A DNA stretch of 17,489 bases from positions 1 to 17,489 of the forward strand of contig CALBTQ010000795.1 in assembly GCA_937967875.1 (NCBI GenBank). The letters run 5' to 3'. The translations under genes and the position numbers were made by a program. This DNA comes from an uncultured Pseudomonadota bacterium (GTDB lineage: Bacteria > Lernaellota > Lernaellaia > Lernaellales > Lernaellaceae). The notes beneath the pieces were generated by a model. The model was given only the letters and a program-made list of their open reading frames with translations, made no database searches and had not been told where the DNA came from. Shown here piece by piece: positions 8,694 through 17,443 of this stretch (the first letter of the stretch is position 1; every line of letters starts with the position of its first letter).

Positions 8694-9668
8694 ATGAAAC
8701 GAACGATCGCGTTGTTAATTTTCGTGATGCTGACGTGCAGCCTGGCGGCGGCCGACGATCCGCCGCGTCTGCGCGGCGACATCAGCGTCTTTCACGGCTT
8801 CACCGCCGACGGCGCTCAGGCGCTGTTCGCGCTGTACGACCGCGAGCGGGGGCTGCGCGAATACCTCGTGCTCGCCGTCGCCGACGGCAAAGAGGTCGAG
8901 CGCCTCACACCCGAGCAGGCGGGCGAGGTCGCGCCGGGCCGGGCCGTGCGTCCGTCACTGCCCGCCGCGCTGGCCGATCGCTTCGTGCAGCCGGGCGTGC
9001 AAAACGACCTGGCTCCGCACGGCCGCGCGCTGATCTACAGCCGGATCGCCCACGACAAAGAGCGCGACATGCAGTCGGCCTTCCGTTTCCGCCTGGCCGC
9101 GTTGCGCGTCGTTTTTCATCTGCGCTACGGCGCGACCGACCGCGCGTTGGCCGTGATCGAAGTGCGCACCGCCGCCCGCGCCGAACAACCGGTCGACGTC
9201 ACGCGGGTCTTCTGGACGCCCGACGGCAAGGCCTTCGCCGTCGACGGGTACCTGCACGCGGCCGACCCCGCGCCCGGGCTGGCGGTCGATCGCGCGGTGA
9301 CGCTCGCCGGTCGCCTCGCGGGCAACGGCGCGCCGCTGCCCAAGGCGGAACTGGGCGAATTTTTCTACAAGCTCGGCGACGGCTATTTCGACGAACGGCT
9401 GTACTGGGACGCCGCCGCCAACCTCGAGCGCGCCGCCGCGCTGGCGTACAAGATGGAGCAGTCGCGCTGGCTCGCCGCGCGCAGCTACGCGTTGATGCGC
9501 GAAAAGAACCGCTGCCTGCAACAACTGGACCTGCTGGCCGCGCTGCATTCCGGCGCCGCGCTCAAACTTTTGTTGAAGGTGAAAAAGCACAAGGACTTCG
9601 AATCGCTGCGCACCGATCCGGATTTCGTGACGCGCTATGGCGCGCTCATCGACGGTTTCGCTCGCTGA
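8694..9668 (+). CDS. Secreted helical-repeat (TPR-like) protein, unknown function
   Basis: A 324-residue protein with a signal peptide (MKRTIALLIFVMLTCSLAAA, cleavage before D21). Residues about 30-215 are mixed beta/alpha and unassigned; they contain strand-like text such as ALIYSRIAHD and VTRVFWTPDGKAFAVDGYL that recalls a propeller or beta-sandwich blade. The C-terminal part (about 225-320) is alpha-helical with TPR-like phrasing: KLGDGYFDERLYWDAAANLERAAALAYK, then ARSYALMREKNRCLQQLDLLAAL and a closing DFESLRTDPDFVTRY typical of C-terminal TPR units. AGGATAA lies just upstream of the ATG. It is divergent from the lipoprotein unit (105-base gap). Likely periplasmic protein-protein scaffold, inferred from fold only. 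Confidence 0.7.
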   Translation: MKRTIALLIFVMLTCSLAAADDPPRLRGDISVFHGFTADGAQALFALYDRERGLREYLVLAVADGKEVERLTPEQAGEVAPGRAVRPSLPAALADRFVQPGVQNDLAPHGRALIYSRIAHDKERDMQSAFRFRLAALRVVFHLRYGATDRALAVIEVRTAARAEQPVDVTRVFWTPDGKAFAVDGYLHAADPAPGLAVDRAVTLAGRLAGNGAPLPKAELGEFFYKLGDGYFDERLYWDAAANLERAAALAYKMEQSRWLAARSYALMREKNRCLQQLDLLAALHSGAALKLLLKVKKHKDFESLRTDPDFVTRYGALIDGFAR

Positions 9669-9716
9669 TTGTTTCCTTTGATTTGTTATTGGTGGCGTCA
9701 CGATGTCGGCGTCGTT

Positions 9717-9786
9717 GTTCGCCGTTCGCCGTTCGCCGTTCGCCGTTCGCCGTTCGCCGTTCGGCGTTCGCCGTTCGCCGTTCGGC
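9717..9786. repeat. Ten tandem 7-base repeats (GTTCGCC)
   Basis: Ten head-to-tail copies of GTTCGCC with no gaps; copies 7 (9759-9765) and 10 (9780-9786) carry the same substitution, GTTCGGC. It lies 48 bases after the stop of the secreted helical-repeat gene and is non-coding. The shared variant in two copies suggests expansion by slippage or unequal recombination of a multi-unit block. Copy number probably varies between strains. Confidence 0.95.
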
Positions 9787-9822
9787 CTGGTCCGCCAGAA
9801 CATAAGATTGGTTAAAACATTC

Positions 9823-9854
9823 AAACCATTAACGTATGCATACGTTAATGGTTT
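9823..9854. terminator. Perfect 32-base palindrome between convergent genes
   Basis: The arms AAACCATTAACGTATG (9823-9838) and its exact complement (9839-9854) form an uninterrupted palindrome; as a hairpin this gives about 14 base pairs around TGCA. It lies between the convergent ends of the helical-repeat gene (9668) and the glycosyltransferase gene (9919), where a bidirectional terminator is expected. The stem is AT-rich and lacks a clean U-tract (minus-strand exit has GAATGTTTTAACC). A protein-binding or recombination site is an alternative. Non-coding interval 9669-9918 holds only this and the heptamer array as clear features. Confidence 0.5.
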
Positions 9855-9918
9855 ATAAAAATTTTGTCAAGAGGGGAGGTGGAAACGATGCAACCATTAC
9901 TCCTTGTCGGAAAAATCG

Positions 9919-11115
9919 TCAGTCGGCGTTCCGGCCGCTGAGCATCCCCGCGTAAATCTGCCGTAGACGCTCGACGATCCGCTCGCGGATGAACGTCTGG
10001 CGCACGCGCCGCCGTCCGGCGAACCCGGCTTCCACGCGCGCGTCGTCGTCGCGCAGGTAGGTCATCACCGCCGCCGCCATCGCCTCCGGATCGCCCGGGC
10101 GCACCAGCTTGCCCGCCGCGCTGTCGCCGATCACCTCGGGCACGCCGCCTGCGTCGGTGGCCACGATCGGCTTGCCCGCGGCCATCGCCTCGGCGACCAC
10201 CAGCCCGAAGGCCTCGACCGTGCCTTGCTCCGGCCGGTCGTAGCACGACGCGTGAATGACCAGGTCCGCCGCGGACAGCAGCCGGTCCACGTCGTTGCGA
10301 TGCCCCAGCAGCCGCACGCCCTCTTCCAGTCCCAGGCGGGAGATCAACGCCTTGCACTGTTCGTGGTAGGACGCTTCGCCTTCGCCGACCAGCAGCAGCG
10401 CCGCCTCGTTGAAATACTGCCGCACCGTGCGCCACGCGGCGATGGCCACGTGCTGGCCCTTCCACGCGGTCAACCGGCCGAGCATCACCGCCACCTGCGC
10501 TTGCGGCGCCAAGCCCAATTCCTCGCGCACGGTCGGTTCGGCCTCGACGGTCAGCAAGCGTTCGTCGACCGGAATGTAGAGCACCTGCGCCGCCTCGGGT
10601 GCGAGCTCCTGCTGCGCCAGCAACTGCCGCCGCACCGCCTCGCTGACGCACAACACGCGATCGGCCAGCACGGCCAGGCGCAGCTCGCGCCGCGAGAAAG
10701 AGCGAATCATCTGGCAGTGCACGGCCAGCGGCAGTCCGGCGCGTTTGACGATCTCGCCGACCGGCAGCGCGGGCAGATTGAGGTTGTTCAGATGCACCAG
10801 GTCGGGCGCGAAATCGGCGAGCAGTTTTTCGATCGCCGGCGTCACCTGCTTGGCGAAACGGCGCAGCGCCAACGACTGGCCGATCACCGGCAGGCCCGAA
10901 AACAGGCCGTGCTCGGGCGCGAAGACGTCGCGGAACCCTTCCCACTCGACGGGCAACGCGGCCACCTGCGCGCTCAGCAGCGGCGTGAACAGATCGGGGC
11001 GCGACGCGGCCACGGCCACTTGGGCGCCGCCGGCGGCCAGTCCGTTAGCCAGCTCGGCACAGGTGTGTACGCTGCCGCCCATGCTCGGCGTATTGTCGAT
11101 GAACAATACCTTCAT
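9919..11115 (-). CDS. GT4-family glycosyltransferase
   Basis: A 398-residue GT-B retaining glycosyltransferase that transfers a sugar from a nucleotide donor, most likely during surface polysaccharide assembly at the cytoplasmic face. The N-terminal domain opens with KVLFIDNTPSMGGSVHTCAELANGL (2-26), a typical acceptor-domain start with a glycine loop. PDLVHLNN (104-111) and VLCVSEAVRRQL follow. The donor domain has VMLGRLTAWKGQ, then the GT4 signature E301-x7-E309 in EAFGLVVAEAMAAG and ATDAGGVPEVI. Donor and acceptor cannot be read from sequence. The ATG at 11115 has GGAGG directly after the flippase stop (9 bases between genes), so it is the last gene of the five-gene operon. Confidence 0.93.
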   Translation of the reverse strand: MKVLFIDNTPSMGGSVHTCAELANGLAAGGAQVAVAASRPDLFTPLLSAQVAALPVEWEGFRDVFAPEHGLFSGLPVIGQSLALRRFAKQVTPAIEKLLADFAPDLVHLNNLNLPALPVGEIVKRAGLPLAVHCQMIRSFSRRELRLAVLADRVLCVSEAVRRQLLAQQELAPEAAQVLYIPVDERLLTVEAEPTVREELGLAPQAQVAVMLGRLTAWKGQHVAIAAWRTVRQYFNEAALLLVGEGEASYHEQCKALISRLGLEEGVRLLGHRNDVDRLLSAADLVIHASCYDRPEQGTVEAFGLVVAEAMAAGKPIVATDAGGVPEVIGDSAAGKLVRPGDPEAMAAAVMTYLRDDDARVEAGFAGRRRVRQTFIRERIVERLRQIYAGMLSGRNAD

Positions 11116-11124
11116 GCCGCCTCC

Positions 11125-12591
11125 TTATTTACGCCGCACTTTTTTGCGCACGATGTCGGTCAACAGCTTGCGATCCGCCGCGTCCAACACCCGACAGGTC
11201 CACGCCGCGATCGGATACACCGCGCAGCCGACGCCCAGTAAAATCGCCGCGCGCCAGCCGCTGCCGATGCCGGGCAACAGGAAGTGGCGCACCGCGAACA
11301 TCGCCGCGGCCATCACCGCCGTCGCCAACGTCGTGCGCGCCAACGGTCCCCATAGGTGCGCCGGCCCCACCGACTTTATCAGCACGCGCTGATTGACGAA
11401 ATAGACCAGCGCGAAGCTGGCCACCGTCGTCGCCGCCGCGCCGTACATGCCGAACAACGGAATCAGCGCCAGGTTGGTCAGGCCGTTGAACACCGCGCCC
11501 AGACCGGTGATGAACGCGACGGTCTTTTCGCGATCCGTCGCGCGCAGCGTCTGCGCCAGCAGCGGATTGATGCAGTCCAGCGCCTGTCCCCACACCAGGA
11601 TCATCAGCACCACCGCCGCCGGACCGAAGCTTGCGCCGAACATCGCGGGCACCATGTCCGGCGCGATCAGCGTCAGCCCCGCCGCGGCGGGCAGCACGAA
11701 AGCCAGCAGGTAGCGCAGCGAACGCCGGTACACGGACAGCAGGCGGTCGGGCGCGTCCACGAACAACCGCGAAAGCACCGGGTAGACGGCGGTGACGAAA
11801 CTCGAAGCCAGCAGGCCCATGCCCTCCATCAGCTTGTAGGCGGCGTTGTAGTAGCCCACCGCCTCTTCCTCGCGGAAGAACGAGAGCATGACGATGTCCA
11901 GCCGCGCATACAAAATGATGAACACGGTCGTCACGAAAAACGGCCACGAGCCGACCAGCAGACTTTTCATCAGCGTCGGATCGAAGCCGACCGTCGTGTC
12001 CACCGCCACCGCTTTCAGCGCGCGCCGGGCGAACACCAGCGTCAGCGCCTTGGCCGCCAGATACGCGCCGATCAACGGCAGCAAACCGCAGCCCAGCAGC
12101 AGCACGGTCACGCCGAACACAACGGTAAGCACGGTGTTGATCACGTTGACCGCCGCCGACAATTCCATCCGTTCGAAGCCGGCCAGCGCCGCGTGATACG
12201 AGTTGGCGACCGCGTCGAAAATCAGCGCGAAGGCCAGCAGCAAAATCGCGTACACCGTGTCGGGGTGATAGCCCAGGTGCGGCGCGATCAGCGCCAGCGC
12301 GCCGAGCACGGCCAGCGCCAGCACGATGTTGATCAGCGTCACCTGATCGAGTATCTTCCCCGCCTCTTCGCGCCGGCGGGCCGTTTCGCGCAGCAGGTAC
12401 GGGCGCGCGACGTAGTTGGGCAGCACGCCCACCAGGCCGACCAGCGCCATCGCCGTCGAGAAGCGGCCGAAGCCCACGTCGCCCAACTGGCGCGCCACAT
12501 AAATAATGAAAGCGAGGCTGAGAAATTTGGTGACGATACTGCCCACGGCCAGCGCGGCGGTGTTTTTGGCGATGCGCGCAACGGTGCTCAT
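11125..12591 (-). CDS. Wzx-type polysaccharide flippase (MOP superfamily)
   Basis: A 488-residue integral membrane protein with about 12-14 hydrophobic segments and the typical opening ARIAKNTAALAVGSIVTKFLSLAFIIYVARQLG followed by FGRFSTAMALVGLVG, characteristic of Polysacc_synt/Wzx flippases. It is expected to flip undecaprenyl- or otherwise lipid-linked sugar units across the inner membrane. Midway RLDIVMLSFFREEEAVGYYNAAYKLMEG is the second characteristic repeat of the family. The C-terminus is basic (VRKKVRRK). Length is normal for the family. GGAG lies about ten bases before the ATG. It follows the spermidine-synthase-like gene by 22 bases and precedes the GT4 gene by 9. A lipid II-type flippase (MurJ) is less likely given the glycosyltransferase context. 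Confidence 0.9.
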   Translation of the reverse strand: MSTVARIAKNTAALAVGSIVTKFLSLAFIIYVARQLGDVGFGRFSTAMALVGLVGVLPNYVARPYLLRETARRREEAGKILDQVTLINIVLALAVLGALALIAPHLGYHPDTVYAILLLAFALIFDAVANSYHAALAGFERMELSAAVNVINTVLTVVFGVTVLLLGCGLLPLIGAYLAAKALTLVFARRALKAVAVDTTVGFDPTLMKSLLVGSWPFFVTTVFIILYARLDIVMLSFFREEEAVGYYNAAYKLMEGMGLLASSFVTAVYPVLSRLFVDAPDRLLSVYRRSLRYLLAFVLPAAAGLTLIAPDMVPAMFGASFGPAAVVLMILVWGQALDCINPLLAQTLRATDREKTVAFITGLGAVFNGLTNLALIPLFGMYGAAATTVASFALVYFVNQRVLIKSVGPAHLWGPLARTTLATAVMAAAMFAVRHFLLPGIGSGWRAAILLGVGCAVYPIAAWTCRVLDAADRKLLTDIVRKKVRRK

Positions 12592-12613
12592 CGGCGGCTC
12601 GCTCCGCGTCGGG

Positions 12614-14896
12614 TTACAGCAAAAATCCGGCGACCAGATACAGCAACAGACCGGCGGTGATCGCGGCGTTGAACCCGAAATTCACCGCCAGCAACATGGC
12701 CAGCACGCTGCCCAGCACGCTGGCCGCCGAGTTGACCGCGAACATCCAGGGGATGCTGCGCGGGAACCGGTAGCCCACCAGCCGCACGCCCAGCGGGAAG
12801 GGGACGCCCATCAGCACGCCCAACGGCGCGACCAGCGCGGTGGTGATCAGGATGCGCCAGGCGATGGCCAGTTGCAAGGTTTCGTAGAACAGCCGCGGCG
12901 CGACGATCAGCAGCACCGCCGCGTACAACGCCAATGCGCCGGTGACCCAGGGCAGTCGACGCGGCGCACGGTCGGGGTAGAACTTCTCGGACAACGCCGC
13001 ACCCACGCTCGAGGCGACCAGCAAGGTCAGCAGCACCACCGCCAGCGCGTACACCGGATGCCCGAGATACAAAATGAACTTCTGCATCAGCGCCACTTCG
13101 ACCAGCAGATAGGCCAGGCCCAGCAGCGCGAAATACACCGCCGTGCGGCGCGGCGGATTTTCGCTCTTGTCGCGCACCAGCCACGCGGGCAGCAGCATCA
13201 GCAGCGCGACGAACGCGAGCACCAGCACGAACAGCGCATACAACACCACCGGACCGATGTTGCGGATCTTCAGGCTGTACGCCTGGCCCATGATCTGCGG
13301 CAACTGACGCAGGCGCAACGAATAGAAAAAGAACGGCCGGTTGTCGGTCGGCGGCGCAAGGTTCGGTTCCTGCCGGTCCAGCCACGCGCTCAGCGACGGT
13401 TCGCTGACCGCCGCGACGAACTGCTCGTCCTCGCTCTGGCTGTAAGGGCTGTACACGACGTTCAGACCGTACTTGGCGCACAGTTCGACCAGCGTGCCGA
13501 CCTCGTCGATGGTGAACGGGCGCGGCTTGATCATCACGTTGGCGAACTCGCCGTCGCGCGCGATGAAGAAATGCTTCGACGGATCGTGCGCGCCGCGCTG
13601 TTCGAGCACCGCGCGCGCCAGCACCACCAGGCGCAGCACGTAGTCGCGCGCCTCGAGCCAGCGCTTAGCCGAGATCATCCCGTCGGGCGAAAGATGATCG
13701 AAGTACTCGTTCATCGACTCGACGGTGAACACGTTGTTTTCCGTCAGCACGAACGCGCCGGCCGCCGTCGCCGCCCAGGTGTCGATCAGCGTGAACTGGA
13801 TGATGTCGAACTTCTCTTGGCTGCGCCGGATGAAGCTGCGGCCTTCGTCGTAAGCCACCTCGACGCCCGGCCAGGTGAACAGCCCGCCGGCCACGGCGGC
13901 GAATTTGACGTTGACGAAATCCAGCACGATCTTGTTCATCTCCACGCCGACGATCCGCCGGGCCCCGGCGTCCATCGCGGTGAGGATGTGCTCGCCGCCG
14001 CCGCTGCCGAAAATCAACGTCGACGCGCCCCGGTGCAGGTCGTAGGGCAGGCGCTGAATGTAGGCCATCTCGTCCTGCGACGGCGCGGGGTCGCCGGAAA
14101 ACGGCGTGATCGGCGTGTGCGCCACGCCGTCGATCAGCAGCATGATGTCGCCCTGGTCCGGCCGGTCATAGGCGATCACACGCGAAAAACTGTTCCAGCC
14201 CACCGCCAGCGGTTCGGGCTCCTCGGCGCCTTTCACGTAGCGCGGCTCGAGCATCGTCCCGCCCGTCGCCAGATGGACGATCGCCACGGTCGCCAGCGCG
14301 ACCGCCACGGTCAGGCCGACGGCGAAACGCAAGGGTTTGATCTTCCCCGCCGCGATCTGTCCGCCGATCGCCGCCAGTGCGCCGGCCACCAGAATCGCCG
14401 CCGGTCCGCCGAAGACCGTCAGCAGCGGGATCGTCAGCAGGCAGCCCGCGCCCGCGCCCAGCAGATCGAAGAAATAGACGATGCCCGCGTGGCGATGGCC
14501 CAGGCGCAGCATCAGCGAGATGAACGCGCCGCCCGCCAGAAACGGCAGCGCCGCCACGAGGTAGACCAACCCCAGTTTGGCCATGCCCGCGAGGTTGAAG
14601 TCGAAGCCGCCCAGTTTGAGCGTGAGCAGCACGAGGATCGTCAGGCCGTTGGCCGCGCCCACCAGCGCGCCGGCCAGCGCCAGCACGGCCTCTTCGCGGT
14701 CGGCGATGCGCTTGGCGAACACGTGCACGGCCATGCCGCCCAGGCCCATGCCGAACAACGCGACGCTGATCGCCAAGAAGGCGAAGTGGTACCACATCAC
14801 CACCGAAAACACGCGGGTGAGCACGATTTCGCTGGTCAACATCGCGCAGGCGACGCAGGTCAAACCAAACAGGCGGGGCAGCGATAAGGATTTCAT
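12614..14896 (-). CDS. Membrane-embedded spermidine-synthase-like protein
   Basis: A 760-residue protein with three parts: about seven hydrophobic segments (roughly 5-212), a soluble spermidine-synthase/methyltransferase-like domain (about 230-520), and about six more membrane segments (roughly 545-757). The soluble part has the nucleotide-binding loop LIFGSGGGEHIL (294-305), VGVEMNKIVLDF (317-328), DEGRSFIRR (350-358) and IDTWAATAAGAFVLTENNVF (371-390) followed by YFDHLSPDGMIS. These match large 'spermidine synthase' membrane proteins of unknown substrate common in environmental bacteria. True polyamine synthesis is doubtful given the fusion to two membrane halves and the glycan operon context. 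Its ATG overlaps the stop of the acyltransferase gene by 4 bases (ATGA), indicating coupled translation. Inferred: modification or transport of an envelope component. Confidence 0.85.
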   Translation of the reverse strand: MKSLSLPRLFGLTCVACAMLTSEIVLTRVFSVVMWYHFAFLAISVALFGMGLGGMAVHVFAKRIADREEAVLALAGALVGAANGLTILVLLTLKLGGFDFNLAGMAKLGLVYLVAALPFLAGGAFISLMLRLGHRHAGIVYFFDLLGAGAGCLLTIPLLTVFGGPAAILVAGALAAIGGQIAAGKIKPLRFAVGLTVAVALATVAIVHLATGGTMLEPRYVKGAEEPEPLAVGWNSFSRVIAYDRPDQGDIMLLIDGVAHTPITPFSGDPAPSQDEMAYIQRLPYDLHRGASTLIFGSGGGEHILTAMDAGARRIVGVEMNKIVLDFVNVKFAAVAGGLFTWPGVEVAYDEGRSFIRRSQEKFDIIQFTLIDTWAATAAGAFVLTENNVFTVESMNEYFDHLSPDGMISAKRWLEARDYVLRLVVLARAVLEQRGAHDPSKHFFIARDGEFANVMIKPRPFTIDEVGTLVELCAKYGLNVVYSPYSQSEDEQFVAAVSEPSLSAWLDRQEPNLAPPTDNRPFFFYSLRLRQLPQIMGQAYSLKIRNIGPVVLYALFVLVLAFVALLMLLPAWLVRDKSENPPRRTAVYFALLGLAYLLVEVALMQKFILYLGHPVYALAVVLLTLLVASSVGAALSEKFYPDRAPRRLPWVTGALALYAAVLLIVAPRLFYETLQLAIAWRILITTALVAPLGVLMGVPFPLGVRLVGYRFPRSIPWMFAVNSAASVLGSVLAMLLAVNFGFNAAITAGLLLYLVAGFLL

Positions 14897-16065
14897 GATT
14901 TTCGTATCAACCTCTTGATGCGGTTGCGGACTTCGTTATCGGTGTTGATCGTGCTGTGCCACATGAACCATTTGCCGCGCAGACCGGGCCGCACGGCTTG
15001 CAGTTGCATCAACTCGCGCTCCTGCTTGGCCCAGTGCAGCTTGTATTCGGCGTCGCCGCGCAAAAAGTCATAGAGCCGGCAGCCGCGCGTGCAGGCGTCG
15101 TCGATCGAAAAGCCCAGCGCGACGTAACCCAGGTTGTAATGGTGCCAGTCGGTCATGCCGCCTTGCTGGTACAGGTAGCAGCGACCGTCGACGTGATAGG
15201 CGTAGGTGGAAAAGAGCGTTTCGTCGTCGACTTTTAAAAAGCCCAGCCGCAGCCAGTCGCGCGCCAGACCCGCCGCGGCCATCTCGCGATGGAAGCCGAC
15301 GAAGTGCTCGTTGACGAACACCCCGGGCAATCCCTCCGCTTGCCAGCGCTGCGTGTGCAGGCCGATGAACGAATCCATCGCCGCGTCCAGCGTCGCCGGG
15401 TCGGCGTGATAGCCATGCTCGACTTTGTGATTGAGGCTCAACTGGCGCGGTTTCTTGCGCGCGTTGAAGCGGCCCTTCTTCGACAGCGTGTTCAGATAGT
15501 CGTCGTAGGTTCCCGGCAACTCGGCGTAGGGCGCGCGGTAACGGAAGCGGCGCCGCATCTTGCCCAGAAATTGGGGCAGCAGTTTTTCCAGCGCGATCAC
15601 CGCCGGGCTCGCCGCGTCCATGTCGATCAGGTCGAGCAGATCCCAATCCTTGCGTGCCCGCAGAAACGACAGCAGCGCCTCGACCAGCGGCTCCTCTTCG
15701 CCGGGCAGCAGCAGTGGGGCGAGAAAATCGGAGCAGATTTCCCCGCTGCCCAGATAGCACAGCGCGCGCAGCGCAAAGGGTTTGCCGGGCAGCACCATGC
15801 GCACCGGGCCGATCATCTCGGTTTCGATGTCGGCGAAAGAGCGCTTCTCGCGAAACAGCGGCCACAGACCGGCCAACTCGTCGCCGCGCGTGGCGGCCAA
15901 CAGGTACAACTCGCCCCGGTGCCGGTAGTGATTCCACCAGGTGCGGTTCCACAGCCACGAGCCGAACAGCGCGTCGCCCGCGCCGGCGGCGCTCAGGCGC
16001 TCCCATGGCTCGCGCAGCGCATCCAGCTCGGCCGGATCGACGATCACGCGAACTTCGTACGCCAC
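14893..16065 (-). CDS. CelD/BioF2-type GNAT acyltransferase
   Basis: A 390-residue cytoplasmic acyltransferase of the Acetyltransf_6 (CelD/BcsL, FemAB-like) group, two GNAT-like halves. Landmarks are PAELDALREPWERL near the start, LFGSWLWNRTWW, LAATRGDELAGLWPLF in the first half, then YDDYLNTLSKKGRFNARKK, the TYAYHVDGRCYLYQQGG strand pair, YNLGYVALGFSIDDACTRGCRLYDFLRGDAEYKLHWA. The last phrase is a family hallmark. The start is set at the GTG at 16065: AAGGAG lies eight bases upstream and homology begins at AYEVRV. An ATG at 16101 would add 12 residues inside the upstream gene. The GTG shares one base with the radical SAM stop (TAGTG). Members often act in exopolysaccharide loci; the acyl donor and acceptor are unknown. 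Confidence 0.9.
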   Translation of the reverse strand: MAYEVRVIVDPAELDALREPWERLSAAGAGDALFGSWLWNRTWWNHYRHRGELYLLAATRGDELAGLWPLFREKRSFADIETEMIGPVRMVLPGKPFALRALCYLGSGEICSDFLAPLLLPGEEEPLVEALLSFLRARKDWDLLDLIDMDAASPAVIALEKLLPQFLGKMRRRFRYRAPYAELPGTYDDYLNTLSKKGRFNARKKPRQLSLNHKVEHGYHADPATLDAAMDSFIGLHTQRWQAEGLPGVFVNEHFVGFHREMAAAGLARDWLRLGFLKVDDETLFSTYAYHVDGRCYLYQQGGMTDWHHYNLGYVALGFSIDDACTRGCRLYDFLRGDAEYKLHWAKQERELMQLQAVRPGLRGKWFMWHSTINTDNEVRNRIKRLIRKS

Positions 16066-17443
16066 TACAAAATCTCCTTGAGGCGACCGAACCAGCCCCA
16101 CTTGCCGATCACGGTGTCTTTCATGAAGCGGGCCAGCTTGTATTCGAAGGGGAAGCCCCAGCGCATCTTGTTCACGCGCCAGCGGCTGAGCGCGGCCATG
16201 AGCCGCAACGGGTGGCGCAGCTTGTGATGGGCCAGCCGTTCGCGCATCGCCGCGTCGGGGATGGCGAACTTGAAGTAGAAGCGCGTGGCCATTTTCAGCA
16301 GCCGGGCCAGGCGCTCATCGATCCAGGGCATCTCCGGATCGTACGGACTGTAAGGCAGAAAATCGCTCAGCCGTTCGGCCTGCGGCAGCCCGTGCTCGTG
16401 CGCCCACGGATACAGCGGGGTGTCGGGGAACGGCGTGTAATAGAAGTAGGACATGTCCGCGTCCGGCGCGAGCTTCTTGAGCTCGGCCATGTGGCGCAGC
16501 GTGAGCTTGGTGTCGTACCAGTTCTTCTCGTCGGGAAAGCCGACCATGATCGAGTACACCGGGTGCATGCCGAATTCGAGCACGCGGCGCGAACAGGTGA
16601 TGACGTCCTGCGGCACGATTTCTTTCTGGATGAGGTCCATGATCCGTTTGCTGCCCGACTCGCCGCCGATCGCCAGTTCGCGGCAGCCGCTGTCGTGCAT
16701 CAGTTGCAACATCTCGGGTTCGTAGGCGAGCATCTGGTCGATGCGCACGCTGCAGCGCCAGGCGAGGTTGAGCTTGCGGTCGATCATCCCCTGCAGAATG
16801 TTGCGCGCGCGCGGCTTGTTGGTGAAGAAGTTCGAGTCGTGAAAATCGATGCCCTCGACGCCGTAATGCTCTTTGAGGTGGGTCAGGTCGTCGAGCACGC
16901 GCTCGGCGCTGTGGCCGAACCAGCCGCGCTGAAACAACGCGGTGATGTGACAGAAGGTGCATTTGCCGTGGCAGCCGCGCGACGAGGTGTAGTTGATCAC
17001 GCGGTCGACGCCGGCGATCATCTCCTGGCAGCGGCCGTTGTCGCGCCCGATGTACCAGTTCAGATCGACCTTGTCCCAGCCGGCGGGGAAATCGTCGAGG
17101 TTCTTGTCGAAGGGCCGCTCGGCCGTGCGGATGATTTGGCCGTCGCGCTTGAAGGCCAGCCCGGCCACGTCGTCCAGCGGCTTGCCCGCCGCCAGCGCGC
17201 CGATCAATTCGGGCAGCGTCGTTTCGGCCGTGCCGACCGTGCAGATGTCCAGCGTCGGCTCGCCGAGGTTCGCCTCGGGGGCCATCGACGCCTGCCAACC
17301 GGAAAAGATCGTCGGGAAATCGGGCCGGATTTTCTTGGCCACCTGCGTCGCGGTGATCAAGTCTTCGAGCTGGCGGCCGATCTTGCCGATGATCACCAGC
17401 GCGGTCGCGTCGGCCAACTCGGCGGCGAGGGCCTGTTCGAAAT
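16065..17443 (-). CDS. B12-binding-type radical SAM protein, 5' end missing
   Basis: About 459 residues of a cobalamin-dependent-type radical SAM enzyme, truncated at its N-terminus by the contig end. The remaining N-terminal part resembles the B12-binding fold (ALVIIGKIGRQLEDLITATQVAKKIRPDFPTIFSGWQAS, then CTVGTAETTLPELI), without the first strand. The 4Fe-4S/SAM motif is GCHGKCTFC (C-x3-C-x2-C, encoded at 16950-16973). Later elements typical of the family are GVEGIDFHDSNFF, CRELAIGGESGS and MVGFPDEKNWYDT. Only the reading frame from about 17443 down is real; the upstream codons reading MTGVQTCALPI are translated adapter. As first visible gene of the glycan operon it may modify a lipid or sugar; the substrate is unknown. 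The stop overlaps the next gene's start by one base. Confidence 0.9.

Noticed and set aside
8694..9668. Homology between this protein and the small secreted protein at 5529-6050, based on similar mature starts (DDPP and DEPP)
   Set aside because: Similarity is limited to the signal peptide and a few residues; the rest does not align.
9717..9786. Possible CRISPR-like array
   Set aside because: The units are 7 bases with no spacers; it is a simple tandem repeat, and no cas genes are present.
12506..14887. 793-codon plus-strand frame rich in Gln, Arg and His
   Set aside because: It is the shadow of the flippase and spermidine-synthase-like genes, and its composition is typical of antisense reading in high-GC DNA.
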